Assembly (NCBI GenBank): GCA_002428605.1
Contig: DIXH01000083.1
Coordinates: forward strand, 1 to 20,668
Source: Clostridiaceae bacterium UBA6085
GTDB taxonomy: Bacteria; Bacillota; Clostridia; Clostridiales; Clostridiaceae
Length of the DNA: 20,668 nt
Direction of reading: 5' to 3'
This document shows positions 1-7,508 of the stretch, piece after piece. The notes under the pieces are model-generated. The model made no database searches, had not been told where the DNA came from, and was given only the letters and a program-made list of their open reading frames with translations. Position 1 is the first letter of the stretch. Each line of letters begins with the position of its first letter. The position numbers were made by a program, and so were the translations under genes.

Positions 1-143
1 TCAGGCGAATCATACAGAAGCTGTATGGTGAATGGTGTCCTTCTTACCACTTTTGCCTTACCATCCTTAAGCAGATGTTTCACTTTCCCATGCCGATTGG
101 TAGGCATGAGTGGATTTCCATTTTTACTGATAATGTAAACCAA
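1..143 (-). CDS. iscB: IscB-family protein, N-terminal PLMP (RRXRR) domain, partial
   Basis: The reading frame is open from a TTG at 143-141 to the window edge, giving 47 codons with no stop. The product begins MVYIISKNGNPLMPTNRHGK and continues with a Lys/Arg-rich stretch (KVKHLLKDGKAKVV), then RRTPFTIQLLYDSP. This PLMP motif followed by RR-x-PFTIQL is the signature of the N-terminal domain of IscB/IsrB/IshB proteins (Pfam RRXRR family), RNA-guided nucleases of IS200/IS605-like elements related to the ancestors of Cas9. An in-frame TAA lies 13 codons upstream of the TTG. The TTG is preceded by AGGAAGGGG at 7-nt spacing, so it is the best start. RuvC, HNH and target-adjacent-motif recognition regions would lie outside the window, so IscB cannot be separated from IsrB (no HNH) or IshB (no RuvC). 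Too short at the edge for routine gene calling. Confidence 0.85.
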   Translation of the reverse strand, partial: MVYIISKNGNPLMPTNRHGKVKHLLKDGKAKVVRRTPFTIQLLYDSP

Positions 144-418
144 GCCGGCACCCCTTCCTGAATGTAGTTAAATACATAATTCCAGCAAAACTGCCGGTAG
201 GCATCCTTCGCCAATGTTGTAATTGCTTTTTACGCCTGCAACACCGTTCCCGTTAACCCAAGAGAACTTTTAATCGTAGGGCAACAGAGCCACGGATTAG
301 GATGAACGTCCATGGGTGTTATGACAAAAACAACGTAGTGCCGAAGCACTCAGGCTAATCAACCAGGCATTAGGGACTTCTCCTTCATGCCTTCGACTTT
401 AGTCGAGGGTTAGTTGAC
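144..418 (-). ncRNA. Putative IscB omegaRNA (HEARO-like RNA) scaffold
   Basis: The non-coding stretch between moeA and the iscB start has the place, length and strand expected of an IscB-associated omegaRNA. Read on the minus strand it folds into many local hairpins. In order from 5' they are: CGACT/AGTCG with flanking pairs (409-390); AGTGC-TTCG-GCACT with a UUCG tetraloop (350-337); CCATGGA/TCCGTGG (about 313-290); GTTCTC/GGGAAC (about 266-245); CCGGCA/TGCTGG (197-182); and ATGTA/TACAT (177-162), just before the iscB ribosome binding site. The segment around TTAACGGGAACGGTGTTGC resembles the conserved core I remember for HEARO RNAs; this is recognition, not an alignment. Exact ends are uncertain, and the 3' end may run into the iscB coding region. 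Confidence 0.7.
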
Positions 419-434
419 AAAAAGCCCTCCTAAA
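419..434 (-). other. Predicted omegaRNA guide segment (element/host junction)
   Basis: In IscB systems the guide is the ~16 nt at the 5' end of the omegaRNA, taken from DNA flanking the element. If the scaffold begins at GTCAACTAACC (418 downward), the guide would be TTTAGGAGGGCTTTTT, which contains the moeA stop codon (432-430) and the few bases after it. The exact boundary is inferred and could shift by several bases. Confidence 0.4.
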
Positions 435-1653
435 ATACCATCACGTCTACCATCTGACCTCTTGCTACACCCTCGCTTCCCCTGCTGATATGGATGTATC
501 CATGTGAGGTAGTAAGCGTAGAGATCATCCCTGACTTTCCGAATACAGGACTTGCGAAAGCTTTCCCGTCCTTCTCATAGAGCGTTACCGAAAGGTATTC
601 CTCCCTGCCCTGATTTGAAGGATAATTGGTATCCATTTCCGCTCTCACCGACTCCTCAAGGCTGCCGGACCTGCCTTCCATTACCTCAACCAGTCTTCTT
701 ACAAAGACATTGAATATTACATAAGCTGAAGCAGGATGTCCCGGCAATCCAATAACGGCTTTAGCTCCTACTCTTCCCAGTATGGTCGGCTTTCCCGGCT
801 TCACAGCGATTCCGTGTACAAGTACCCCGGGCTCGCCAAGGGAATCGATGACCTTCACGGTAACATCCTTTGTCCCCATTGAGCTTCCGCCTGATACGAC
901 CACTATGTCGCATACCTCCATTGCCCTTTTGACAGTCTCGTTGATCTCATCATATCCATCCCTTACGATACCGAAAAGCACCGGATCAAGTCCCATCCTG
1001 AGTGCCGATGCGTAAACAGCATAGCTGTTGATATCCCTTACCTGGGCGCCTTCCGGTACAGCTCCGATAGGAACCACCTCGTCACCAGTAGATATTATCC
1101 CGATCCTGAGTTTTTTCCTTACAAGGACCTCTTCATAGCCTAAGGCAGCCATCATCCCGATATCCTGGCTCCTTATCTTCTGCCCCTTCTTAAGTACCAC
1201 GCTGCCCATCCTGACATCGTCGCCTCTGTATACAAGTCCGTTGCCAGGAGCACAAGGTTTATTTATAAATATGTCACCATCACCGAAATCCTCGGTATAC
1301 TCCACCATTACCACTGAATCTGCACCTTCAGGCAGCTCTCCTCCCGTCGGTATATAGGCCGCTGTATCGGATTTTATGGCAAATCCGGGCTTTTCACCCA
1401 TCCTGACTTCTCCGACGATATTAAGCTGACATGGCATGGATTCACTTGCTCCGAAGGTATCCTTCGCCTTTACCGCATACCCGTCAACGGATGACCTGTG
1501 AAAGGCAGGTATGTCACTATCCGAAACCAGGTCCTCATCGAGCATCCTTCCCAGTGCATCAAGTATGGAGACTCTTTCACTCCCGGGGTCAGTGTCCCTG
1601 AAATTGTCATAAATTATCCCGAAGGTCTCTTTAACACTCTTTACTTCAAACAT
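430..1653 (-). CDS. moeA: Molybdopterin molybdenumtransferase MoeA
   Basis: Inserts molybdate or tungstate into adenylylated molybdopterin, the last step of Moco/Tuco synthesis in the cytoplasm. The 407-residue product is full length for the family. Family motifs seen: PAFHRSSVDGYAV (residues 49-61), IPTGGELPEGADSVVMVE (101-118), STGDEVV (188-194), RDINSYAV (206-213), VVSGGSSMGTKD (252-263), GIAVKPGKPT (281-290) and GLPGHPASA (302-310). The C-terminal domain ends normally (QMVDVMVF), so the IscB element behind it has not truncated the gene. It is last in the tupABC-moeA operon and overlaps tupC by 8 bp, with GGAG 8 nt before the ATG. This context suggests tungstate loading in particular, but sequence alone does not separate Mo from W. 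No obvious terminator follows; the omegaRNA begins directly after the stop codon. Confidence 0.96.
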   Translation of the reverse strand: MFEVKSVKETFGIIYDNFRDTDPGSERVSILDALGRMLDEDLVSDSDIPAFHRSSVDGYAVKAKDTFGASESMPCQLNIVGEVRMGEKPGFAIKSDTAAYIPTGGELPEGADSVVMVEYTEDFGDGDIFINKPCAPGNGLVYRGDDVRMGSVVLKKGQKIRSQDIGMMAALGYEEVLVRKKLRIGIISTGDEVVPIGAVPEGAQVRDINSYAVYASALRMGLDPVLFGIVRDGYDEINETVKRAMEVCDIVVVSGGSSMGTKDVTVKVIDSLGEPGVLVHGIAVKPGKPTILGRVGAKAVIGLPGHPASAYVIFNVFVRRLVEVMEGRSGSLEESVRAEMDTNYPSNQGREEYLSVTLYEKDGKAFASPVFGKSGMISTLTTSHGYIHISRGSEGVARGQMVDVMVF

Positions 1654-2356
1654 CTTCTATTCTCCAATTCCTGAAATACTTCATTGTCTCCTCATTCTGC
1701 GGGTCCTTGAGAAGCTTTGAGGGATGACCCCATTCGAGTATCCTGCCGCCGCTCATAAAAACTATAAGATTGGCAAGCCTTAAGGCCTGAGAAGGATTAT
1801 GCGTTGTCATTATTACTGTCGCTCCGCTTCTTTTGTTTACATCCCGTATCAGATCTTCCATAAGCTCGGCACCCTGTATATCTGTTGCAGAGGATGGCTC
1901 ATCCAATACCAGAAGGTCTTTTTTCATTACAAGCGTCCTCGCCAGCGTCACCCTCTGGGCTTCCCCGCCCGACAGGGTCCTTGTCTTCTTGTCCATGAAG
2001 GCTTCCATTCCTACACGCTTCAGCGCGTCAAGTGCCATGGCTTCCTTTTCAGCTTCCGTATATCCCTTTCCATGTAGTCCTAGAAGTACATTCCCCCTGA
2101 CAGTCATGTCAAAGAGGTAGGAGCTTTGTGTAAGATGAGCAATCCTGTCATGAGGTATCTTTCTTTCATCGTCATAAAGGATGTAGTCCCCTTCCTCACT
2201 TTCGAGTCCTGAGACCGCTCTCAGTAGTGTTGTCTTCCCAGCACCATTGAGACCGATTACAGCTGCGATAGTACCGCTTTCAACTATGAGGCCTTCGGCA
2301 TCCAGAATGGTCCTGCCATTCCTAAGCCTTCTAGCTTTCCTGACTTCTATCTTCAT
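1646..2356 (-). CDS. tupC: Tungstate/molybdate ABC transporter ATP-binding protein
   Basis: ATPase of the oxyanion importer encoded with tupA and tupB. The 236-residue single ABC domain shows Walker A GLNGAGKTT (35-43), a Q-loop near residue 77 (HLTQSS), the signature LSGGEAQR (128-135), Walker B LLVLDEP (148-154) and the switch histidine in MTTHNPSQ. It lacks the C-terminal TOBE-type regulatory domain of ModC, as is usual for the shorter TupC proteins. The start has GAGGAGG four bases before ATG. It overlaps tupB by 26 bp and moeA by 8 bp, consistent with translational coupling. Tungstate over molybdate is inferred from the TupA-type binding protein in the same operon. Confidence 0.9.
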   Translation of the reverse strand: MKIEVRKARRLRNGRTILDAEGLIVESGTIAAVIGLNGAGKTTLLRAVSGLESEEGDYILYDDERKIPHDRIAHLTQSSYLFDMTVRGNVLLGLHGKGYTEAEKEAMALDALKRVGMEAFMDKKTRTLSGGEAQRVTLARTLVMKKDLLVLDEPSSATDIQGAELMEDLIRDVNKRSGATVIMTTHNPSQALRLANLIVFMSGGRILEWGHPSKLLKDPQNEETMKYFRNWRIEDV

Positions 2357-3047
2357 TTGTCCTCCTCTCCTGGATAAGGCTTATGCCCCAGTTTACTGCA
2401 AAGGCTATCAGGAGGAGCACCAGACCAAGAGCTAAAGCCATGCCATAATTGCCTTTTCCAGTCTCCAGTAGAATGGCTGTTGTCATGACCCTTGTCTTAT
2501 ATTGTATGTTTCCACCTACAAGCATGATCGCCCCAACCTCTGCTATTGCCCTTCCATATCCTGCCGCTACAGCGGAAAGAACAGGATAACGGCACTCATA
2601 TAGCATCAGGAGGTCTGTCTTGCCTTTCCCTAGACCCAGACCTCTGCACGTCTCCTTTATTGGAACAACCTTCATGCGTATACCGGAAATCGTAAGGCTT
2701 GCTATTATCGGAGTAACTATCATTACCTGAGCGATCACCATTGCAGGAAGGCTGTAAAGAAGCTTGAAGTCCCCAAGAGGACCGGTCCTTGTAAGCAAAA
2801 GATAGACGAAGAGACCCGCCACAACAGGCGGAAGGCCCATTAGTGCATTCAGCGCTCTTGTGATGAATCTCTTCAATCTGAATTCAGTAGTGCCTACAAG
2901 CATTCCCAGAGGGACTCCTATGAGTGTGGAAACAATCGTGCTTGATAAAGTCATGACGAGAGTAAGCCCAATTATCCCGTACAACTCCTCATCAAATGCA
3001 GCTATCAAATTCCAAGCCTCACCGAGTCCCTTTGTTATGCCAATCAC
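2331..3047 (-). CDS. tupB: Tungstate ABC transporter permease
   Basis: Membrane channel subunit of the tungstate importer. The 238-residue product is mostly hydrophobic, with about five or six predicted membrane segments (for example around residues 24-50, 62-80, 95-118 and 200-222). It carries a permease EAA-type loop (ETCRGLGLGKGKTDLLMLYE), which contacts the ATPase. The start is GTG, with GGTGAGA just upstream; no ATG is better placed. It lies 20 bp downstream of tupA and overlaps tupC. The family resemblance is to TupB/ModB-like permeases; substrate assignment rests on the neighbouring tupA. Confidence 0.9.
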   Translation of the reverse strand: MIGITKGLGEAWNLIAAFDEELYGIIGLTLVMTLSSTIVSTLIGVPLGMLVGTTEFRLKRFITRALNALMGLPPVVAGLFVYLLLTRTGPLGDFKLLYSLPAMVIAQVMIVTPIIASLTISGIRMKVVPIKETCRGLGLGKGKTDLLMLYECRYPVLSAVAAGYGRAIAEVGAIMLVGGNIQYKTRVMTTAILLETGKGNYGMALALGLVLLLIAFAVNWGISLIQERRTNEDRSQES

Positions 3048-3067
3048 TATGTCTCACCAATCTTTCA

Positions 3068-3973
3068 TCATTTTGCGAAGTTTATAAGGAACAATCCTTC
3101 GCCGTATTCTTCTTTTCCATATTCCTCGATGAGATCAAGAGTTTTCTCAGAAGTGAGCCACTCTATGAAGACATCAACCGCCTCTGTATTAGTATCAGGA
3201 TGTTTTTCAGGATTTACCGCAATTACGCTGTACTGGTTCTTAAGGTCAGCTGACTCTTCAAGGACGATCTCAAGGTCAAGCTGGTCCTTCATGGACAGAT
3301 ACGTCGCCTTGTCAGTCAGAGTATATCCCTTCATCTCTGAGGTCATTGTCAGAAGCGCTCCCATTCCCTTTCCAGCTGCAACATACCAGTCTCCGGCAGG
3401 TTCAATCCCTGCTGCCTTCCAGAGTGCAAGCTCCTTAGCATGTGTTCCGGACTTGTCGCCTCTTGAGAGGAAAGGTGCCTTGGCTTCCATTACCTTCTTG
3501 AAGGCTTCTGAAGCAGTGAGCCCTGACCCCTTTATCTTTGCAGGATCATCCTTGGGTCCTACAACTACAAAGAAGTTGTACATGAACTCTATCCTCTCCA
3601 CTCCGAAGCCATCCTTCACGAAGGTCTCCTCAGCAGCTTTCGAGTGGACAAGAATAACGTCGGCGTTGCCGTCGACGGCGGTCTGTATTGCCTGTCCGGT
3701 TCCCTGGGACAGGACATCGACCTCGATTCCAGTGTCTTCCTTCAGGACAGGCAGAAGATACTCAAGGAGTCCTGAGTCATTTACACTTGTAGTTGTGGAA
3801 AGTATGATTTTAGAATCGGCCAGAGTCGGAGCTGTAGTCGGTGCAGCGGTTGGTGCTGCAGTAGGTGCAGCTGTAGGCGTTGCAGGAGTCTGTGCGCATG
3901 CTGACAGGAGCATTACCGCTGACAGCGCGCAGGAAATGAGAATGGTGCCTTTCACGGCTTTCAGATCTTTCAT
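3068..3973 (-). CDS. tupA: Tungstate-binding lipoprotein TupA
   Basis: Extracellular solute-binding protein of the tungstate importer, anchored as a lipoprotein. A basic N-terminus and hydrophobic segment lead to the lipobox LSAC, with Cys26 as the lipidation site. Residues 29-50 are a Pro-Thr-Ala repeat acting as a flexible tether. The mature domain begins ILSTTTSVNDSGLLEYLLP, then shows GTGQAIQTAVDGNADVILVHS and SRGDKSGTHAKE, all hallmarks of the TupA family as opposed to ModA. Length (301) is somewhat above the family norm because of the tether. First gene of tupABC-moeA. Translation starts at ATG with AGGGGGA upstream, just 3' of a structured leader that may regulate it. The family's usual YNDF is YNFF here. 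Confidence 0.93.
   Translation of the reverse strand: MKDLKAVKGTILISCALSAVMLLSACAQTPATPTAAPTAAPTAAPTTAPTLADSKIILSTTTSVNDSGLLEYLLPVLKEDTGIEVDVLSQGTGQAIQTAVDGNADVILVHSKAAEETFVKDGFGVERIEFMYNFFVVVGPKDDPAKIKGSGLTASEAFKKVMEAKAPFLSRGDKSGTHAKELALWKAAGIEPAGDWYVAAGKGMGALLTMTSEMKGYTLTDKATYLSMKDQLDLEIVLEESADLKNQYSVIAVNPEKHPDTNTEAVDVFIEWLTSEKTLDLIEEYGKEEYGEGLFLINFAK
3824..3889 (-). repeat. Pro-Thr-Ala tandem repeat inside tupA
   Basis: Residues 29-50 of TupA are a repeated P-T-A/A-P-T linker made of near-identical codons in tandem, directly after the lipidated cysteine. Such tracts are prone to slippage and length change, and serve as a tether between membrane anchor and binding domain. Confidence 0.7.
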
Positions 3974-3986
3974 TATTATCCCCCTT

Positions 3987-4087
3987 TACACAATGGAAGG
4001 CGCATCCGTTTCCAGAGACACCCTAACGGCATACAGCCATGCACAGTGGTTTAGGCATGTATGCTCGAGGCTTACATGTATAGTGTA
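3987..4087 (-). promoter_or_regulatory. Structured leader of tupA, candidate Moco/Tuco riboswitch
   Basis: Read on the minus strand, the 5' leader of tupA closes on itself. The base stem P1 pairs UACAC-UAU (4087-4080) with AUU-GUGUA (3994-3987). P2 is GCAUACA/UGUAUGC with a further GCC/GGC after a bulge (4064-4029). P3 is a short CGUU/AACG stem (4028-4006). The joining strands carry CCUCGAGC and GAAACGGAUGCGCCUUCC, which look like the conserved purine/CCU-rich strands of Moco-family RNAs. The 3' strand of P1 is followed directly by the AGGGGGA ribosome binding site, so translation control is plausible. Molybdate/tungstate uptake genes are a known context for Moco riboswitches. The family call is from memory and position, not from a covariance search. 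Confidence 0.5.
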
Positions 4088-4109
4088 CTTCTTATTGTAA
4101 TCAATATCA

Positions 4110-4138
4110 ATGATAAATTATTGACTATCTATTAACAA
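4110..4138 (-). promoter_or_regulatory. Predicted sigma-A promoter of tupABC-moeA
   Basis: On the minus strand TTGTTA (4138-4133) is separated by 17 bp from TATCAT (4115-4110). A start near 4103 would place the whole structured leader in the transcript. Sequence match only. Confidence 0.4.
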
Positions 4139-4259
4139 ATTGGAGGCAAATCACTTTGATTTGTACGGTTTAGATACAAAATCCGCATGCTTATCCCGAT
4201 TTCTCACGTTCTCTTATTCCTTTCCTATCCCTCGAGGAGATAAAGTATGTTAGAATACA

Positions 4260-4280
4260 CTTGTATATTATGTTTACAAG
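4260..4280 (+). repeat. Inverted repeat just upstream of mogA
   Basis: CTTGTA and TACAAG arms, 9 bp apart, lie immediately before the mogA ribosome binding site and just downstream of a possible extended -10 (TGTTAGAAT, 4247-4255). It could be an operator or a small 5' hairpin; nothing in the sequence decides. Confidence 0.35.
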
Positions 4281-4295
4281 CAGGGGGGATTGATT

Positions 4296-4787
4296 ATGAT
4301 AAGAGTAGGGATACTTACAGCAAGTGACAAGGGCTCCAGGGGCGAGAGGGTCGATGAGAGCGGAAAGCTCATCATGGACAGGGTTAAGGAGATTCCCGGC
4401 GAGGTGGCCGAGTACATCGTTGTGCCTGACGACAGGGAAACGATCTCTGACAACCTAAGGCGAATGGCTGATGAGCTTGAGCTTCATCTGATCCTGACAA
4501 CAGGCGGAACCGGAATGTCCCCAAGGGATATAACCCCTGAGGCCACAATGGACGTCATTGAAAGGGTGGTACCCGGCATACCTGAAGCCATGAGGGCCAA
4601 GAGCCTCGAGGTCACTAACCGCGCCATGCTTTCAAGGGCTGCTGCAGGCATAAGGAAGAGAACTCTTATCGTCAACATGCCTGGAAGCAAAAAGGCAGTG
4701 GATGAGTGCCTGGATGTCATCATTCCGGTCCTTAAGCACGGGATCGAGATCATGCGCGGCGAAGATGGAGAATGTGCAAGGACATAA
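4296..4787 (+). CDS. mogA: Molybdopterin adenylyltransferase, MogA/MoaB family
   Basis: Adenylylates molybdopterin before metal insertion by MoeA, so it completes the cofactor pathway with the divergent operon. The product (163 residues) is a single MoCF/MoaB-type domain. It shows the start VGILTASDKGSRGERVDESG, the central LTTGGTGMSPRDITPEAT that binds the pterin/nucleotide, and NMPGSKKAVDECL near the C-terminus. A TTG at 4290 is also in frame, but the ATG at 4296 has AGGGGGG at the right distance (7 nt) and is preferred. The gene is divergent from tupA, with ~320 bp of shared regulatory DNA, and ends in a strong hairpin terminator. Confidence 0.93.
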   Translation: MIRVGILTASDKGSRGERVDESGKLIMDRVKEIPGEVAEYIVVPDDRETISDNLRRMADELELHLILTTGGTGMSPRDITPEATMDVIERVVPGIPEAMRAKSLEVTNRAMLSRAAAGIRKRTLIVNMPGSKKAVDECLDVIIPVLKHGIEIMRGEDGECART

Positions 4788-4793
4788 GGCTTA

Positions 4794-4830
4794 GGCCGGG
4801 GATCAGTTTGAGGATCCCCGGCCCTTTTTT
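4794..4830 (+). terminator. Rho-independent terminator of mogA
   Basis: Perfect 11-bp stem GGCCGGGGATC/GATCCCCGGCC (4794-4804 and 4813-4823) with an 8-nt loop, followed by six T. It begins 6 bp after the mogA stop and lies between convergent genes. The T-tract is only on the plus strand, so it chiefly serves mogA. Confidence 0.92.
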
Positions 4831-6273
4831 CTAGTACTTTGCAGTAACCATCTTTTTCCTTGTGTAGAACTCAACTCCATCCTTACCATTTGCATGCAGG
4901 TCGCCGTAGAACGACTTCTTGTAGCCTGAGAACGGGAAGAACGCCATTGGAGCAGGTACTCCAACATTGATTCCGAGCATTCCGGCGTCGATGTTGTCCC
5001 TGAACTTCCTTACCGCACTGGCGCTGTCAGTGAACAGGCAGGCACCGTTTGCAAATTCCGATTCATTTGTAAGCTTTATCGCATCCTCGAGAGTGTCAAC
5101 CCTGACTATGGAAAGCACCGGAGCGAATATCTCATCTTTCCATATCTTCATGTCAGTCTTAACATTATCGAATATGGTTGCTCCAACGAAGTATCCAGGT
5201 CCGCTGCAGGCCTCATCCAGCCTTCCATCCCTGACGAGTGTTGCGCCGGATTCCACTCCGGATTCAATATATCCAAGCGTCTTCTTCTTGTGGGTTTCCC
5301 TTATTACCGGCCCGAGGAATACATCCTTATCCAATCCGTTGCCCATCCTTATCTCATCAGCAGCCTTCTTGAGCTCTGCGACAAGCCTGTCTCCTATTTC
5401 TCCGACAGCTACGATTACAGATGCAGCCATGCACCTTTCGCCCGCAGAACCGAATGCTGCATTTATGATGTTCTTGATTGCATTATCAAGGTCAGCATCA
5501 GGCAATACTATGCTGTGGTTCTTGGCACCTGAAAGAGCCTGGACCCTTTTACCGTTATTTGCCGCTGTCTTGTAAACATACTCTGCAACAGGCTGCGAAC
5601 CAACGAACGATACTCCCTTGACATCAGGATGGCTGAGTATTCCATTGACCACGTCATGTGCACCGTGGACTATGTTGAATACACCGTTAGGGAATCCTGC
5701 TTCAACAGTCAGCTCAGCGAGCCTGTTGGCAAGAAGCGGAGTCCTTTCCGATGGCTTGAGTATGAAAGTGTTTCCGCAGGCTATTGCCATAGGGAACATC
5801 CAGCAGGGAACCATCATAGGGAAGTTGAAGGGTGTTATTCCTCCGATAACTCCAAGTGGATACCTGTACATTCCGGACTCAAGTCCAGTTGCGATATCAG
5901 GAAGCTGCGAGCCCATCATGAGTGTTGGTGCTCCGCACGCGAACTCGACGCACTCTATGCCTCTCTGCACTTCTCCCTTTGCCTCTCCAAGGCTCTTTCC
6001 GTTTTCCATGGTTATAAATCCAGCAAGCTCATCCCAATTCTCCACAAGGAGCTGCTGATATCTGAAGAGTATCCTTGCTCTCTGAGGAACAGGAGTAGTA
6101 CCCCAGCCTTCAAAAGCCTTCTTTGCCGCAGCAACCGCCTTGTCAAAATCTTCAGCTGTCGATATCGGAACCTCAGCGAGCACCTCGCCTGTCGCCGGGT
6201 TAGGAACCTCGTCATATCTTGCAGTGGTTGACTCCACCCATTCTCCGTTTATGAAATTCTTTAGCTTTGCCAT
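4831..6273 (-). CDS. mmsA: CoA-acylating (methyl)malonate-semialdehyde dehydrogenase
   Basis: NAD-dependent oxidation of malonate or methylmalonate semialdehyde to acetyl-CoA or propionyl-CoA, with loss of CO2, is the known reaction of this ALDH branch. The 480-residue product has the aldehyde dehydrogenase fold. Visible motifs: INGEWV (8-13), ITPFNFPMMVPCWMFPMAIA with the oxyanion Asn150, LKPSERTP (172-179), SFVGSQPVAEYVY (222-234) and GSAGERCMA with catalytic Cys281. The ELGGK glutamate of hydrolytic ALDHs is replaced (ALSGAKNH), as expected for CoA-dependent members. It starts 13 bp after the iron alcohol dehydrogenase stop with a GAGGAGG site, and both belong to one sigma-54 operon. True substrate is inferred; related semialdehydes are possible. 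Confidence 0.9.
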   Translation of the reverse strand: MAKLKNFINGEWVESTTARYDEVPNPATGEVLAEVPISTAEDFDKAVAAAKKAFEGWGTTPVPQRARILFRYQQLLVENWDELAGFITMENGKSLGEAKGEVQRGIECVEFACGAPTLMMGSQLPDIATGLESGMYRYPLGVIGGITPFNFPMMVPCWMFPMAIACGNTFILKPSERTPLLANRLAELTVEAGFPNGVFNIVHGAHDVVNGILSHPDVKGVSFVGSQPVAEYVYKTAANNGKRVQALSGAKNHSIVLPDADLDNAIKNIINAAFGSAGERCMAASVIVAVGEIGDRLVAELKKAADEIRMGNGLDKDVFLGPVIRETHKKKTLGYIESGVESGATLVRDGRLDEACSGPGYFVGATIFDNVKTDMKIWKDEIFAPVLSIVRVDTLEDAIKLTNESEFANGACLFTDSASAVRKFRDNIDAGMLGINVGVPAPMAFFPFSGYKKSFYGDLHANGKDGVEFYTRKKMVTAKY

Positions 6274-6286
6274 TTCTTTTCCTCCT

Positions 6287-7471
6287 CTATTCCTTAGAAA
6301 AATCGTAGTCGAAACACTTCCAGTAGAGCTCTACAACCTCTTCATGGCTTGGGACCCTTGGAGTGTTTCCAGGGCTTCCGCTCGCAATAGCATCGGTCGC
6401 CATCTTTGAAACATACTTCTCAAGGTCTTCCTTCTTTATACCCCAGCCCTTCATGTTTGGTATTCCAAGGTAACCGCAGAGCGCCTTTATCTCTGAGATA
6501 GCCTTATCTGCCCAATCGTCATCAGTCGTGAGGTCTGCTTCAGGAGCTATCAGCCTGCCGATCTCAGCCAGCTTTCCAAGGGCTTCGCTTCTTGTGAATT
6601 CCAGCACTGCAGGCAGCAGCATAGCATTCGACACTCCATGCGGAACGTGGAACAGTGCACCTACGGGTCTTGACATTCCATGTACCAGTGTGACTGAAGC
6701 GTTTGAGAATGCCGTACCGGCTTCCATGGATGCCAGTGACATCTTCTCCCTTGCTTCACGGTTGTTGCCGTCGTCATATGCAGCCTTGAGGTTTGAGGTT
6801 ATCAGTGATATCGCTGAAAGCGCGAAGGTGCTTGTTATAGGCTGAGCCTTCCTTGAGATATGAGCTTCCACGGCATGGCACAGCGCATCTATTCCGGTCG
6901 CTGCTGTGACTCCTTTGGGTGATGTCATGGTAAGCAGGGGATCAACTATAGCTACCCTTGGAAGAAACGCCTTCTGCTTGATCATCATCTTGACATCATC
7001 TTTGGTGCTGGCTATTATCGTAACGTTGGTTACCTCTGATCCGGTACCTGATGTGGTCGGGATCGCAATGAGAGGAAGCGCAAGCTCCTTCGCCATGGTT
7101 TTACCGCCCATGTAGTCGCCTATGTATCCGCCATTGGTAGCAAGTGCCGCTACAGCCTTTGCTGTATCGATGCAGCTTCCTCCTCCGATTGCAACAACAA
7201 GGTCACACCCTCCGTCCTTGCAGATCTTAAGCGCATCATCCACGAAAATGTCCGTTGGCTCGGTATTTGCATCCAGGTAAAAGCTGCAGGCTATACCCTT
7301 GTCCGCAAGCTCTTTCTCGACCCTTGCAACATACCCGACCTTCTCCATTATCCTGTCACTGACTACAAGCGCTTTTTTCCCAAGTTCAGCGGCTGTTTCG
7401 CCGAGCTTTGTGAGAGCATCCTGTCCATAGACTATCTTCTCAGGCAGCTCGAACTTTGAAATCTGACTCAT
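6287..7471 (-). CDS. Iron-containing alcohol dehydrogenase
   Basis: NAD(P)-dependent interconversion of an alcohol and aldehyde by a group III (Fe-ADH) enzyme. The product (394 residues from the chosen start) shows the nucleotide-binding GGGSCIDTAKA (96-106), PTTSGTGSEVTN (138-149) and the metal ligands Asp195, His199 (TGIDALCHAVEAH), His264 (VHGMS) and His278 (HVPHG). The ATG at 7471 follows AGGGAGGT at normal spacing. A longer frame from 7513 is rejected because it would overlap the sigma-54 promoter. First gene of the operon with the semialdehyde dehydrogenase, which suggests it produces that semialdehyde from a 3-hydroxyacid such as 3-hydroxypropionate or 3-hydroxyisobutyrate; 4-hydroxybutyrate-type substrates are also known in the family. 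Confidence 0.93.
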   Translation of the reverse strand: MSQISKFELPEKIVYGQDALTKLGETAAELGKKALVVSDRIMEKVGYVARVEKELADKGIACSFYLDANTEPTDIFVDDALKICKDGGCDLVVAIGGGSCIDTAKAVAALATNGGYIGDYMGGKTMAKELALPLIAIPTTSGTGSEVTNVTIIASTKDDVKMMIKQKAFLPRVAIVDPLLTMTSPKGVTAATGIDALCHAVEAHISRKAQPITSTFALSAISLITSNLKAAYDDGNNREAREKMSLASMEAGTAFSNASVTLVHGMSRPVGALFHVPHGVSNAMLLPAVLEFTRSEALGKLAEIGRLIAPEADLTTDDDWADKAISEIKALCGYLGIPNMKGWGIKKEDLEKYVSKMATDAIASGSPGNTPRVPSHEEVVELYWKCFDYDFSKE

Positions 7472-7508
7472 ATCCCTACCTCCCTTTTGATGTATACGAT
7501 TCCTTAAG

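Noticed and set aside
1..430. Group II intron fragment at the left edge
   Set aside because: No domain V hairpin or reverse transcriptase motif; the PLMP/RRXRR protein start explains the region better.
3824..3889. CRISPR-like or DNA-level repeat array
   Set aside because: The repetition is coding: it is a Pro-Thr-Ala linker in TupA, without spacers.
3129..4100. Long plus-strand open frame opposite tupA
   Set aside because: It is antisense to a clear TupA gene, has a Ser/Pro/Ala-rich composition typical of a shadow frame, and no recognisable domain.
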